DNA of 64,000 nt from Thermomonas beijingensis (GCF_020034655.1 NZ_JAIQDJ010000009.1:1-64000), one strand, 5' to 3'. Counted from the stretch's first letter, positions 47,694 to 57,600 are shown. The notes: generated by a model not told the origin, from the sequence alone. Translations and numbers: made by a program.

Positions 47694-47724
47694 CAGCCGG
47701 GGCGATGTGCGCGATAATTGCCGG

Positions 47725-48714
47725 ATGGACACCCCCTCTCGCAATATTCCGCTGGCCATCGTGGATGGTGCAGCCTCGTTAGAACCCGGTGCACGGCAAG
47801 TGGCCGATCAGAAAATCGCACGCTCGCCGGTGCAGTTTGCCGATGTGCCAGTTCTGCGCAAACCCAGTTGGATCCGCGTGCGCATTCCGTCTGGCAATGC
47901 AGTGCAGGCGCTGAAATCCAAATTGCGCGAAAACCGGCTGGTAACCGTGTGCGAGGAAGCCAGTTGCCCCAATATCCACGAATGCTTTGGCCACGGCACC
48001 GCCACCTTCATGATTCTGGGTGAAGTCTGCACGCGCCGTTGCAGCTTCTGCGATGTGGCGCACGGCCGTCCCAAGCCGCCCGATGCGGCCGAGCCCTTGC
48101 GGCTGGCGCAAACGGTCAAGGATATGGGGCTGCGCTATGTGGTGGTCACCAGTGTCGATCGTGATGATCTGCGCGATGGCGGTGCCGGGCATTTTGTCGA
48201 TTGCATCAAGGCCATCCGCGAGTTCACGCCGGAGACCAAGATTGAAATCCTGACCCCGGATTTTCGCGGCAAAGGCCGCATGGAGCGGGCGCTGGAGATT
48301 CTGGCGGCGGGTCCGCCGGACGTGTTCAACCACAATATCGAAACCGTGCCCGATCTGTATCGCAATGTCCGCCCGGGTGCCGATTACCAATGGTCATTGA
48401 CCCTGCTGCAGAAATTCAAGGCACAGCACCCGAGTATCCCCACCAAATCCGGAATCATGCTGGGGTTGGGCGAAACCATGGAACAAGTGCAAGCCACCTT
48501 GCGCGACCTGCGTGCGCATGACGTGGAAATGGTCACCATCGGCCAATATCTGCAACCCAGCGCCCACCATCACCCGGTGCTGCGTTACTGGACCCCCGAC
48601 GAGTTTCAGGCGCTGGCCGATTACGGTCACGCGCTGGGCTTTGCGCATGTGGCTGCGGGGCCGATGGTGCGTTCCAGCTACCACGCCGACCGCCAAGCCG
48701 CTGGGATTGCCTGA
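47725..48714 (+). CDS. lipA: Lipoyl synthase LipA
   Basis: A 329-residue radical SAM enzyme that inserts two sulfurs into octanoyl chains. Both iron-sulfur clusters are visible: the auxiliary [12 protein letters not shown] (CX4CX5C) and the radical [11 protein letters not shown] (CX3CX2C), plus the C-terminal serine ligand in VRSSYHAD. Length matches E. coli LipA (321). It ends the dacC-ybeD-lipB-lipA run and is followed by a hairpin. Confidence 0.97.
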   Translation: MDTPSRNIPLAIVDGAASLEPGARQVADQKIARSPVQFADVPVLRKPSWIRVRIPSGNAVQALKSKLRENRLVTVCEEASCPNIHECFGHGTATFMILGEVCTRRCSFCDVAHGRPKPPDAAEPLRLAQTVKDMGLRYVVVTSVDRDDLRDGGAGHFVDCIKAIREFTPETKIEILTPDFRGKGRMERALEILAAGPPDVFNHNIETVPDLYRNVRPGADYQWSLTLLQKFKAQHPSIPTKSGIMLGLGETMEQVQATLRDLRAHDVEMVTIGQYLQPSAHHHPVLRYWTPDEFQALADYGHALGFAHVAAGPMVRSSYHADRQAAGIA

Positions 48715-48732
48715 GGGGCGTGCGCGCGGCGG

Positions 48733-48755
48733 CCCTGCGCCATCCCGGCGCAGGG
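48733..48755 (+). terminator. Hairpin terminator after lipA
   Basis: A perfect 9-bp stem CCCTGCGCC / GGCGCAGGG with a 5-nt loop, 18 nt past the lipA stop. The T tract is poor, so termination may also need Rho. Confidence 0.6.
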
Positions 48756-48927
48756 TAGCCGCGTGATGTCGGCATGCCGTAGCGTGCTAGCGCGGCATTC
48801 ACACAGCGCCGACGCCGACAGGTACAGTGGATGCAACACTGTTGTGCAACTTCTAGCACTGGTGCGCGGTCACAACCGCGTTCATTCTCACCACCACCCC
48901 CATGCGGCCCCACGCCGTGGAATTTCG

Positions 48928-51111
48928 ATGAAGCGCAATCGCACCCTGCTCGCCCTGTCCCTTGGTTTGGCATTGGCCGCGCCGCTGGCGCTGCTGGCTG
49001 GCAGTGGCGATATCGCCCTGTCCGCGGCCCCCACCAAAGACCAGTCCACCACCGCGCGGATGGTGTATGGCTTGCTGTCCGACAGCCGTTACGCCTATCG
49101 CCCGCGGGCGTTGGACGATGCGCTCTCGCGCGAAATCCTGACCGAATACTTGAAGACATTGGATCCGGGCAAGGTGTTTTTGACCGCACAGGACGTGGCC
49201 GGTTTCGATAAATACGCCACCACACTGGACGATGCGATCAAGAGTGGTCAGGTGGATCCGGCATGGGCGATTTTCGATGTGTATCGACGCCGTGTGGACG
49301 AGCGGATCAGTTTTGCGCGCAAACAGCTCAAGGCTGATTTCGATTTCAGCAAGGACGAACGCTATGCTTACGACCGCAAGGATGCGCCATGGGCCGATGC
49401 TGCGGGTCTCGATACGCTGTGGCGGCAGTCGGTGAAGAACGACTGGCTGCGCTTGAAGTTGGCCGGCAAGCCGGCTGATGAGATTCGAAAGACATTGGAC
49501 AAGCGTTACGCCAACTTGCTGACCAGCGTGCAGCAGTTGAAGGGCGATGAAGTGTTTCAGAGCTTCATGAATGCCTACACCGGCAGCATTGATCCGCATA
49601 CCGACTACATGAATCCGCGCAGCGCGGAAAACTTCAACATGCAGATGTCGAACTCGCTGGAGGGCATTGGTGCGGTGTTGTTCCGTCAGGACGATGTGGT
49701 GGTGGTGCGGGAAATGGTGCCCGGTGGCCCGGCGGCACGCAGCGGTAGGCTCAAGCCCGGCGATCGCATCGTGGGCGTGGGCCAAGGTGTCAGCGGCGAG
49801 GTGAAAGATGTCATTGGCTGGCGCATTGATGATGTGGTGCAGCTGATTCGCGGCGCCGCCAATACCCAGGTGCGCTTGGATGTGGTGCCGGCCGAAGCGC
49901 CGTTGGACAGCAAGCCGCAACTGGTCACCATCACGCGTGCCAAAGTGCGCCTGGAAGATGCGCGTGCCAAGGCCGAAACGATTGTGCTGCCGGCCGCCAG
50001 CGCGCAGCCTGCGCGGCGGATTGGGGTGATCAAGCTGCCCGGGTTCTATCAGGACTTTGAAGCCCGTCGGCGTGGCGATAAAACCTATGCCTCGGCCACC
50101 CGCGATGTGGCCAAGATGCTGGCCGACTTCCGCGCCCAGAAGGTCGATGGTGTGGTGCTGGACTTGCGCGGCAATGGCGGTGGTTCATTGAGCGAAGCGG
50201 TGGAGCTCACCGGATTGTTCATCGACAAGGGCCCGGTGGTGCAGGTGCGCGAATCCGGTGGCAAGGTCAACGTGCAATACGACCAGGATGCCGGTGTGGC
50301 GTGGGACGGGCCGCTGGCGGTGTTGGTCAATCGTGGGTCGGCCTCGGCCTCGGAAATCGTGGCGGGCGCGATCAAGGATTACGGCCGCGGCCTGATCATT
50401 GGTGAAACCACCTTCGGCAAGGGCACCGTGCAAACCATGGTCGATCTGGATCGCTGGCCAGCCAATGAAACGCCACGCTTTGGCGAGGTCAAATTGACCG
50501 TGGCGCAATTCTTCCGCCCGGATGGCAGCAGCACCCAGAACAAGGGCGTGGAGCCGGATGTGGCGTTCCCCGTCAGTGTGGATGCCAGCGAATTTGGCGA
50601 AAGCACCTATCCCAATGCCCTGCCGTGGACGCGCATTGCCGCCGCATCGCATCTGCGTTACGGCAATTTCGCACCATTGCTGGCGCAGCTGGATGCACTG
50701 CATCAGGCACGCTCGGCCAAAGATGTGGAATACCAATGGTGGGTGGATGATGTGCGCAAATTCCGCGCGGAAACGGCGAAGAAATCCATCTCGCTGAATG
50801 AAGCCGAGCGCCGCGCCGAGCGCGACAAGTTCGATGCGCAGCGGCAACAGCGCGCCGAGGAACGCAAGCGGCTTGGCATCAACCAGGACCCGCTGCTGGA
50901 GTCGCGCGCCGATGATGGGTTGGCGGCCGATGAGCGCAACGTCGCCGATTCAGTCGCGCGTGAGGAAGCGGCGAAGAAGCAAACCGACCCGCTACTGCGT
51001 GAATCGGCTGCCATTTTGGGCGATGCCATCGGCATGCTGGGCAAGGATGCCAAACTGGCCGCGCAAGTACTGCCTGCGACCCATAACGCTGCCGGGCATT
51101 GGGCGGATTAG
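48928..51111 (+). CDS. prc: Carboxy-terminal (tail-specific) processing protease Prc
   Basis: A 727-residue periplasmic serine protease that degrades tagged or misfolded proteins and processes PBP3 and the endopeptidase MepS in E. coli. Signal peptide (~residues 1-30), N-terminal helical domain, PDZ (AVLFRQDDVVVVREMVPGGPAARSGRLKPGDRI, spread), S41 peptidase with the Ser in RGSASASEI and Lys in TFGKGTVQ, then the long C-terminal DUF3340 helical region (SLNEAERRAERDKFDAQR). The start at 48928 is where the signal peptide begins; the in-frame extension upstream is not protein-like. E. coli Prc has 682 residues. Confidence 0.95.
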   Translation: MKRNRTLLALSLGLALAAPLALLAGSGDIALSAAPTKDQSTTARMVYGLLSDSRYAYRPRALDDALSREILTEYLKTLDPGKVFLTAQDVAGFDKYATTLDDAIKSGQVDPAWAIFDVYRRRVDERISFARKQLKADFDFSKDERYAYDRKDAPWADAAGLDTLWRQSVKNDWLRLKLAGKPADEIRKTLDKRYANLLTSVQQLKGDEVFQSFMNAYTGSIDPHTDYMNPRSAENFNMQMSNSLEGIGAVLFRQDDVVVVREMVPGGPAARSGRLKPGDRIVGVGQGVSGEVKDVIGWRIDDVVQLIRGAANTQVRLDVVPAEAPLDSKPQLVTITRAKVRLEDARAKAETIVLPAASAQPARRIGVIKLPGFYQDFEARRRGDKTYASATRDVAKMLADFRAQKVDGVVLDLRGNGGGSLSEAVELTGLFIDKGPVVQVRESGGKVNVQYDQDAGVAWDGPLAVLVNRGSASASEIVAGAIKDYGRGLIIGETTFGKGTVQTMVDLDRWPANETPRFGEVKLTVAQFFRPDGSSTQNKGVEPDVAFPVSVDASEFGESTYPNALPWTRIAAASHLRYGNFAPLLAQLDALHQARSAKDVEYQWWVDDVRKFRAETAKKSISLNEAERRAERDKFDAQRQQRAEERKRLGINQDPLLESRADDGLAADERNVADSVAREEAAKKQTDPLLRESAAILGDAIGMLGKDAKLAAQVLPATHNAAGHWAD

Positions 51112-51141
51112 TCCACCAAGCGCAAACCCCTTCCGTTTATC

Positions 51142-51174
51142 CGCGGGCACCTTGGGCTCACCTTGGTGCCCGCG
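51142..51174 (+). terminator. Hairpin terminator after prc
   Basis: A perfect 10-bp stem CGCGGGCACC / GGTGCCCGCG with a 13-nt loop, followed by CTGTTT, about 30 nt past the prc stop. It ends prc transcription before the exporter gene at 51193. Confidence 0.7.
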
Positions 51175-51192
51175 CTGTTTGGAACACGTTCG

Positions 51193-52101
51193 ATGTCTGC
51201 CTCACATTCAACCGCATCATCAGCCGCCACCTCGACCCAAATTGCAACCGCATTAACCGCGCTTTACATCATCTGGGGCTCCACCTATCTGGCGATTCGA
51301 TTTGCACTGCAGGGTGGCTTCCCGCCGTTCCTGCTGGGCGGCGTGCGCTTCATAGTCGGCGGCAGTTTGATGTACGCCTTCCTGCGCTGGCGCGGGGTCC
51401 CCGCACCCAGCCGGGTGCAATGGCGCAACGTGGCGATGATGGGCGTGCTGCTGTTGCTGATGGGCAATGGCCTGGTCAATGTTGGCGAACAAACCGTGTC
51501 ATCGGGGATGACGGCGGTGATCGTGTCGTCGTCAGCATTGTGGATGGGGGTGTTTGCCGCGCTGCGCGGGCATCGGCCCAGCCGGTTGGAATGGCTGGGT
51601 TTGAGTATCGGATTTTTGGGCGTGCTTTGGCTCAGCGCCGGTGGCAGTCTGGCGGGCACCCCGATGGGGTTGGCGGCCCTGTTGCTGGCCTCGGTCGCGT
51701 GGTCGTATGGCTCGATCTGGAGCAAAGGCCGCGACTTGCCTTCGCCGTTCATGACCTCGGCCGGGCAAATGCTGTGCGGCGGCGTGGCGATGTGCGTGGT
51801 GGGGACGCTGGTGGGTGAACGCTTCCATCAGCTGCCATCGGCCCACGCCATCGGCGCATTCTGGTATCTGGTGGTGATGGGATCCTTGTTCGGGTTTTCC
51901 GCCTACATCTGGCTGCTGCACCATGTGCGGCCCGCATTGGCCACCAGCTATGCCTACGTCAACCCGGCCATTGCCGTGCTGTTGGGCGCGGCCTTGGCGC
52001 ATGAACAATTTGGTGGCCGCGAATTGGCGGCGATGGGCGTGATTTTGCTGGGCGTGGTGGTGATCACACTGGCCAAAACCCGCGCGCCCAAGGCCGCATG
52101 A
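51193..52101 (+). CDS. EamA/DMT family exporter, YedA type
   Basis: A 302-residue inner-membrane drug/metabolite transporter with ten helices in two EamA repeats. The YedA-type start LYIIWGSTYLAIRFALQGGFPPF and MGNGLVNVGEQTVSSGMTAVIVSSSALWM are characteristic, and the second repeat ends with ATSYAYVNPAIAVLLGAALAHEQF. The substrate is unknown; E. coli YedA is a putative amino acid or drug exporter. It is directly followed, 13 nt later, by a second EamA-family gene. Confidence 0.88.
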   Translation: MSASHSTASSAATSTQIATALTALYIIWGSTYLAIRFALQGGFPPFLLGGVRFIVGGSLMYAFLRWRGVPAPSRVQWRNVAMMGVLLLLMGNGLVNVGEQTVSSGMTAVIVSSSALWMGVFAALRGHRPSRLEWLGLSIGFLGVLWLSAGGSLAGTPMGLAALLLASVAWSYGSIWSKGRDLPSPFMTSAGQMLCGGVAMCVVGTLVGERFHQLPSAHAIGAFWYLVVMGSLFGFSAYIWLLHHVRPALATSYAYVNPAIAVLLGAALAHEQFGGRELAAMGVILLGVVVITLAKTRAPKAA

Positions 52102-52114
52102 TGTGGGCGACGTG

Positions 52115-53023
52115 ATGAGTGCGGGCACGCTGGACCGGCGCGGAGTCTGGATCGCGGTGGCGGCCTATGTGGCGTGGGGCCTGATGCCGCTGTACTGGCA
52201 TTTGCTGAAAGTGGTGCCATCGCTGCAAATCATCGCGCATCGGGTGGTGTGGAGCGCGCTGTTCGTGTGCGGTTGGCTGGGCCTCAAGTACGGCCGCAGC
52301 TGGCTGCGGGACACCCTGGCACGCCCGCATGCCGCACCCATGCTGGCGCTCAGCGGCGCACTGATCGCATTCAACTGGGGTCTGTACATCTGGGCGGTGA
52401 ATGCCGGCCACGTGGTGGAATCGGCGCTGGGCTACTTCATCAACCCGTTGCTGAACGTTGTGCTGGGCGTGCTGGTGCTGCACGAACGGCTGAACCGTGT
52501 GCAATGGGCCGCGGTGGCCATCGCCGCGCTGGGTGTGCTGTGGCTGACCCGCAACTACGGCAGCTTCCCGTGGATTGCGTTGGCGCTGGCCATCTCGTTC
52601 GGCAGCTATGGTCTGGTGCGCAAACTGCTGGGCGCACCACCGGTGCGCGGCTTGGGGGTGGAAAGCCTGTTTCTGTTGCTGCCCGCGTTGGCGTTTTTGC
52701 TGTGGGCGGAACGCAGCGGGCAGGGCCACTTGCTGGCGCACGGCCAAACCCCCGCGTGGGGTGCCGGCGTGATCGGCTTGCTGGTGTTCGGTGGTGTGCT
52801 CACCGCACTGCCGTTGATCGGATTTGCCGCCGCCGTGCAGCGCATTCCATATTCGCTGGTGGGCCTGCTGCAGTACATCTCGCCCACGTTGCAATTGCTG
52901 ATGGGCGTGCTGGTGCTGGGTGAACCGTTTGGCCGCGAGCGTGCGATTGGCTTTGGCTTTATCTGGATCGCACTGGCGCTGTATGCCGGTGAGGGGCTGT
53001 GGCGTTCGCGGCGGCGTGGCTAA
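52115..53023 (+). CDS. rarD: EamA family transporter RarD
   Basis: A 302-residue ten-helix membrane protein of the RarD branch of EamA transporters, marked by AAYVAWGLMPLYWHLLKVVPSLQIIAHRVVWS at the start and LVGLLQYISPTLQLLMGVLVLGEPF near the end. The name comes from a chloramphenicol-sensitivity phenotype in Pseudomonas; the physiological substrate is unknown. An in-frame GTG at 52103 is an alternative start. It probably shares a transcript with the YedA-type gene. Confidence 0.88.
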   Translation: MSAGTLDRRGVWIAVAAYVAWGLMPLYWHLLKVVPSLQIIAHRVVWSALFVCGWLGLKYGRSWLRDTLARPHAAPMLALSGALIAFNWGLYIWAVNAGHVVESALGYFINPLLNVVLGVLVLHERLNRVQWAAVAIAALGVLWLTRNYGSFPWIALALAISFGSYGLVRKLLGAPPVRGLGVESLFLLLPALAFLLWAERSGQGHLLAHGQTPAWGAGVIGLLVFGGVLTALPLIGFAAAVQRIPYSLVGLLQYISPTLQLLMGVLVLGEPFGRERAIGFGFIWIALALYAGEGLWRSRRRG

Positions 53024-53056
53024 CCTCTCTCCTTCAAGGGGAAGGAGAGGGTGCCA

Positions 53057-54364
53057 TCAGGCAGCACGCAGCGCCTCGGTGACCGGCAGCCGCGCCGCCC
53101 GCAACGCCGGGAACAACCCGCCGACCAAACCAATGCCCAGCGCCCATTTCAGGCCGGTCCACGCCAGCTCCGGGCTGACTTTGAACTGGAACACCACTTG
53201 GCTGAAATTGTTGCCCAATGTGCTGACCGTGTAGCCGTTGAACACCAGCCACGCAATCAACGCGCCCAACACCCCGCCCAACAGCGCCAACAGCATGGTT
53301 TCCAGCATCACTGCCGTCACCACCGGCAGGCCACGGAAACCCAGTGCGCGCAAGGTCGCAATTTCGCGAGCGCGCCCGGCCACCGCTGCGTACATGCTGT
53401 TGAGTGCGCCAAATACGGCGCCGATGGCCATGATCGCGCCGATCACGCTGCCCAGGATTTTGATCAGCTTGGTCAAGCCTTCCGACTGCTTGCCGTAGTA
53501 GTCGCGGGTGGTGGCCACATCCAGCTTCAAGCGTGGGTCACTGGCCAATGCCGCCTTGAGTTGCTTGAAGCCGGACTTGCCCGTGAGCTTCACCGTCACC
53601 GACTGGAACGCTTGCCGTTGATAGGACGGGCCCAACACATCGGCATCGGTCCACAATTCGGAGTCGTGCGAATCCTTGGCCTCAAACACACCCACGATCG
53701 TCCATTGTTGATTGGCCAGCTTCAATTGCTTGCCCACCTCCATATCGCGGAACTGGGTTTGCGCGCCTTTGCCAATCACGATTTCACGCAAGCCCGGGTT
53801 GAACTTGCGGCCCTGCACGATCTTGATCTGCGGGCGGATCGCCCAGCCTTGCGGGCCCACACCACGGAATTGCACATTCACATCGCCACCATCATTGCGG
53901 CTGACCAGATTGACCACCTGCGACAACTCCGGTGACACCAAGGCCTTGCCATCTGCGGCACGCACAATGCCGGGCAGGGCGGCGATCAGCGGCGTTTGAT
54001 CACGTGTGATCACCGAATTGGTTTCCGCCTGCGAGCCGGCGCGCAGCAAAATCGCGGTGCTGTCATCGCCGGTTTTATCCAGCGTGGCCTTGAAGCCTTC
54101 GCCCATCGCCAACATCGCCACCAACACACCGACCACACCAGCAATCCCGATCACGATCACGCTGGATGCGCCCCAACGCTGCGGCAATCCGGCAATCCCG
54201 AGTTTGGTGGCTTCGCGCGCCAATCGCCCGCTGCGGGTCGCCAACAGCCACAGTGCAATGGCGATGGCAATGCCGAGTACAGCGAACCAAGGCAACTTGA
54301 TCCAGATCATCAGTACGGTGGCCAGTGCAAGCACGGTCAACAAACTCGAAAAAAATCGTTTCAT
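53057..54364 (-). CDS. ABC transporter permease, FtsX/MacB type, with extra N-terminal helices
   Basis: A 435-residue membrane protein with the MacB-PCD periplasmic domain and FtsX-like permease domain. Two hydrophobic segments (residues ~7-27 and ~28-45) come before the usual first helix (~68-90, SSVIVIGIAGVVGVLVAMLA), an addition not seen in standard MacB-type permeases. The C-terminal FtsX region has GAVFGALNSMYAAVAGRAREIATLRALGF. It is the last gene of a four-gene minus-strand operon (membrane fusion protein, ATPase, permease, permease) and starts 21 nt after its companion permease. Confidence 0.85.
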   Translation of the reverse strand: MKRFFSSLLTVLALATVLMIWIKLPWFAVLGIAIAIALWLLATRSGRLAREATKLGIAGLPQRWGASSVIVIGIAGVVGVLVAMLAMGEGFKATLDKTGDDSTAILLRAGSQAETNSVITRDQTPLIAALPGIVRAADGKALVSPELSQVVNLVSRNDGGDVNVQFRGVGPQGWAIRPQIKIVQGRKFNPGLREIVIGKGAQTQFRDMEVGKQLKLANQQWTIVGVFEAKDSHDSELWTDADVLGPSYQRQAFQSVTVKLTGKSGFKQLKAALASDPRLKLDVATTRDYYGKQSEGLTKLIKILGSVIGAIMAIGAVFGALNSMYAAVAGRAREIATLRALGFRGLPVVTAVMLETMLLALLGGVLGALIAWLVFNGYTVSTLGNNFSQVVFQFKVSPELAWTGLKWALGIGLVGGLFPALRAARLPVTEALRAA

Positions 54365-54385
54365 GTGCGTGTCCTCTTCGAGCCT

Positions 54386-55543
54386 TCAGCGCCCGGCCAA
54401 TGCATCAACAATGTTCAAGCGCATGCCGCGCAGTGCCGGCAACAGCCCCACCAGCACACCAATACCCACCATCAGTGCCAGCCCAATGCCCCAGGTCTGG
54501 CCAAGCAAGCCAGGCAGCTGGATCATGCCGCCGCTGGCCGCACTGACCATCGGCACAATCACCGCCGCCAGCAGCATGCCCAATACGCCGCCCAGCACCA
54601 CCAGCAGCACCGATTCACCCAGCACCAGCCACAGCACACTGCGGTTGGAAAAGCCAATGGTCTTGAGTACTGCCAATTCCGGGATGCGCTCGCGCACGGC
54701 CTGCGCCATGGTGTTGCCAGTGAGCAGCAACAAGGTGAAGAACACCGCGCCCATGATCGCCGAGACAATCAAGCCAATATCGGCAAATTGCTTGGCAAAA
54801 CTTTGGTTGAAGGCCGCTTCACTCTGGGTTTTGGTTTCGTGGTCGGAGTTGGCACTCAATGTGTCGATGGCCTTGGCTACCCGGTCAGCGCTACCGCCAT
54901 TGGACGGCTCCACGATCCACCAGCCCACCCGGCCTTTCACGTAGTCGTTGGCTTCATCAAAATATTTCCAGTGGAAAAACAGCACGCGCTCTTGCGCTTT
55001 TTGCTTGGGGTCATCCACGTGGTAGATGCCGCGCAAGGTGAACTGCCAATCATTGCTGCCCTTGGTGGGGAAAATCGTGGCCTGCAAGGGAATGGTGTCG
55101 CCCACTTTCCAGCCAAATTGCTTGGCCAAGGCCTCACCCACAATCGCGCCGCGTTGGTCGGCCAGCCATGCTTTTTTCTGCGCCGCCGGCAACTTGAACT
55201 CCGGATACAGGTCCAGATAATCGGGGCTGACACTGAAATTGGCGAAGAAGTTTTTCGGGTCGCGGTAGATACCGCCAAACCAAGCCGCAAACGCGGCCTT
55301 CTTGACGTTCGGCACCGCGCGCACTTGCGCATCCAAGCTGTACGGCAGCATCTGCGTGATGGATAGGCGCGACATCGTCACCATGCGGTTGGCACCGGCC
55401 ACGCTACCGCCGGAATTGAACGCCACCCGCACCGAGTCCAGCATGCCGAACAGCAAGAACGCCGCCACCACCGACATCAGCGTCAGCAAGGTGCGGGTTT
55501 TGCTGCGGGCCAATGCGGCCCAGATCAGATGAAAATATTTCAT
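54386..55543 (-). CDS. ABC transporter permease, FtsX/MacB type
   Basis: A 385-residue permease with the standard FtsX-like layout: one N-terminal helix (KTRTLLTLMSVVAAFLLFGML), a large periplasmic MacB-PCD domain (residues ~45-255), then three C-terminal helices with VRERIPELAVLKTIGFSNRSVLWL. Together with the neighbouring permease it probably forms a heterodimer powered by the adjacent ATPase. It begins 14 nt after the ATPase stop. Confidence 0.88.
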   Translation of the reverse strand: MKYFHLIWAALARSKTRTLLTLMSVVAAFLLFGMLDSVRVAFNSGGSVAGANRMVTMSRLSITQMLPYSLDAQVRAVPNVKKAAFAAWFGGIYRDPKNFFANFSVSPDYLDLYPEFKLPAAQKKAWLADQRGAIVGEALAKQFGWKVGDTIPLQATIFPTKGSNDWQFTLRGIYHVDDPKQKAQERVLFFHWKYFDEANDYVKGRVGWWIVEPSNGGSADRVAKAIDTLSANSDHETKTQSEAAFNQSFAKQFADIGLIVSAIMGAVFFTLLLLTGNTMAQAVRERIPELAVLKTIGFSNRSVLWLVLGESVLLVVLGGVLGMLLAAVIVPMVSAASGGMIQLPGLLGQTWGIGLALMVGIGVLVGLLPALRGMRLNIVDALAGR

Positions 55544-55557
55544 GCGGCGTCTCCGGC

Positions 55558-56247
55558 TCAGGCGTGCGCGGACTGTTCGACCAGGTTGCCCTTGTCGAGA
55601 TGCAGCGTATGCGTGGCGTACTCGGCGGCTTTGGGGTCGTGGGTCACCATGACGATGGTTTTGCCGTGGGTGCGGTTGAGCTCTTGCAACAAGCCCAGAA
55701 TGTCTTCCGCCGATTGCCGGTCCAGATCGCCGGTGGGCTCATCGCAAATCAACAAGGTGGGATCCGAAACAATCGCCCGCGCAATCGCCACGCGTTGCTG
55801 TTGACCACCAGAGAGTTCATTGGGTTTGTGTTTGGCGCGATCGGCCAGGCCCACCAATTGCAAGGCGATGGCCGCATTTTGTTTGCGCTGCGCGGCCGAT
55901 AGATTGGTCAGCAGCAAGGGCAACTCCACATTCTTTTGCGCACTCAAGGTGGGCATCAGGTTGTAGAACTGGAACACAAAGCCCACATGATTGCTGCGCC
56001 ACTGCGCCAGTTGGCCTTCGCGCAGGGTTTCGATGTGTTGGCCGGCCACTTCAATGCTGCCGGAACTTGGCGAATCCAGCCCGCCAATCAAATTGAGCAA
56101 GGTGGTTTTGCCTGAGCCCGACGGGCCCATCAAGGCGACGAAATCGCCTTGGATGATGTCGAGATCAATGCCGCGCAGCACATCGACCTTCTCCGGCCCG
56201 CGCTGATAGGTCTTGTGCAGATTGCGAATACTGACGAGGGTGGACAT
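55558..56247 (-). CDS. ABC transporter ATP-binding protein (MacB/LolD type)
   Basis: A 229-residue ATPase with Walker A GPSGSGKTT, Q-loop FQFYNLMPTLSAQ, signature LSGGQQQRVAIARA, Walker B LLICDEPTGDLD and H-loop MVTHD. The IRNLHKTYQRGPEKVDVLRGIDLDI start and the overall length fit the MacB/LolD mechanotransmission subfamily. ATG at 56247 is preceded by AGGTG; an in-frame ATG at 56277 overlaps the upstream gene. It is located between the membrane fusion protein and two permease genes. Confidence 0.92.
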   Translation of the reverse strand: MSTLVSIRNLHKTYQRGPEKVDVLRGIDLDIIQGDFVALMGPSGSGKTTLLNLIGGLDSPSSGSIEVAGQHIETLREGQLAQWRSNHVGFVFQFYNLMPTLSAQKNVELPLLLTNLSAAQRKQNAAIALQLVGLADRAKHKPNELSGGQQQRVAIARAIVSDPTLLICDEPTGDLDRQSAEDILGLLQELNRTHGKTIVMVTHDPKAAEYATHTLHLDKGNLVEQSAHA

Positions 56248-56273
56248 GGGTTTCACCTGATTGAAATTGGAAT

Positions 56274-57509
56274 TCATTCCTGCGCGATGCGCACCTTGGT
56301 GCCATCGGACAGATTGTCTGGCGGTGACTGCACCACCTGCTCACCGCCGGCAATCCCGCTGAGCACTTCGCGGTCATCGCCCAGCGTGCGGCCAAGTTTC
56401 AGCGTGTGGCGCTCGGCCTTCTCGCCACGGATCACGAACGCCACATCCTGATTGTCTCGCTGCACGATGGCGCTGGCAGGAACCAACACGCCCGGCTTGG
56501 CTTGCGCTTGCGCGGGTTTGGCCGCCTCCAGGAAACTCACCCGTGCGCCCATGTCGGGGACGATGCGCGGGTCATTTTTGGCATCCAGCGCCACCCGCAC
56601 TTTGACCGTGGCCTTGCCGCGGTCGGCGGCGGGGATAATCGCAATCACCTTGCCCGGAATTTTCCAATCCTGATAGGCATTGAGCACGGTTTCGGTGGCC
56701 ATGCCCGGCTGTACGCGGCCGATATATGACTCGCCCACCTCCACTTCCACTTCCAGCGAGGCCATATCCACAATCGTGCCAATCCCGGTCCGGGTGAAGC
56801 CGCCGCCGGCTGACAATGGCGACACGATTTCGCCCGGCTGCGCAGCCTTGGCAATCACCACCCCGGCAAACGGTGCCCGCACGATGGTGTTGTCCACGCC
56901 GTTATCGGCAATCTGCAATCCATCTCGCGCCACCTGTGCATTGCGCTGGCTGGTGACCAGTTGTGCGCGCAGGGCGTCGCGTGCGGCGATGGCTTGATCA
57001 AACTGAGCACGCGATACCAATTGTTGTTTCACCAAACTCGACAAGCGCACGGCATCGGCTTCGGCTTGTTTGAGCTGTGCTTGCACGCTGGCACTCTGAC
57101 TTTGCGCGGCCGAAAGTTGCGCGGCCGACAGCGTGCGCTGCGCATTGGCATCCACCGGATCCAGCCGCGCCAACACCTGGCCTGCCTCAACGTGCTGGCC
57201 TTCTTCGATCAGAATCTCGCGCACCTTGCCGGTCACCTTGGCCGACACCGTCGCCATGCGCCGCGCCACCACATAGCCGGTGGCATCCAGTACCGAGGCA
57301 TTGGCGCTGCCGCCGGCGCCAATCGCGGTGGCCTCGGTCACCTGTACATCCATCACCTTGCCGCCGCGCAGCACGAATGCGCCGCCGGCAATCACAGCCA
57401 CCGCAGCAGCCACGGCCACGCCTATCCACAGACCCTTGCGCGAGGACGCAGGCGGCACGGCATTGCGGTCAATCTTCAGTGAATTGAGCAGGTCGGCGTG
57501 GCTGGTCAT
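56274..57509 (-). CDS. Efflux periplasmic adaptor (RND/MacA-type membrane fusion protein)
   Basis: A 411-residue adaptor with a cytoplasmic tail (residues 1-25), a membrane anchor (~28-48), biotinyl-lipoyl-like halves (ATGYVVARRMATVSAKVTGKVREI and IVRAPFAGVVIAKAAQPGEIV), a helical hairpin between them (AQLSAAQSQSASVQAQLKQAEAD) and a beta-barrel/membrane-proximal region to the end. No outer-membrane channel gene is adjacent, so a TolC-type partner must be shared. It starts the minus-strand operon with the ATPase 26 nt downstream. The start at 57509 is in front of the conserved region. Confidence 0.9.
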   Translation of the reverse strand: MTSHADLLNSLKIDRNAVPPASSRKGLWIGVAVAAAVAVIAGGAFVLRGGKVMDVQVTEATAIGAGGSANASVLDATGYVVARRMATVSAKVTGKVREILIEEGQHVEAGQVLARLDPVDANAQRTLSAAQLSAAQSQSASVQAQLKQAEADAVRLSSLVKQQLVSRAQFDQAIAARDALRAQLVTSQRNAQVARDGLQIADNGVDNTIVRAPFAGVVIAKAAQPGEIVSPLSAGGGFTRTGIGTIVDMASLEVEVEVGESYIGRVQPGMATETVLNAYQDWKIPGKVIAIIPAADRGKATVKVRVALDAKNDPRIVPDMGARVSFLEAAKPAQAQAKPGVLVPASAIVQRDNQDVAFVIRGEKAERHTLKLGRTLGDDREVLSGIAGGEQVVQSPPDNLSDGTKVRIAQE

Positions 57510-57600
57510 AGGTCGATGCTTGGATGAAGTTGCGCACAGTGTGCACGCAGCCCGTGGCGAAGTGGTGGCCAGAGTAGGCGGCATCGCGGGCGTTGTCCGC

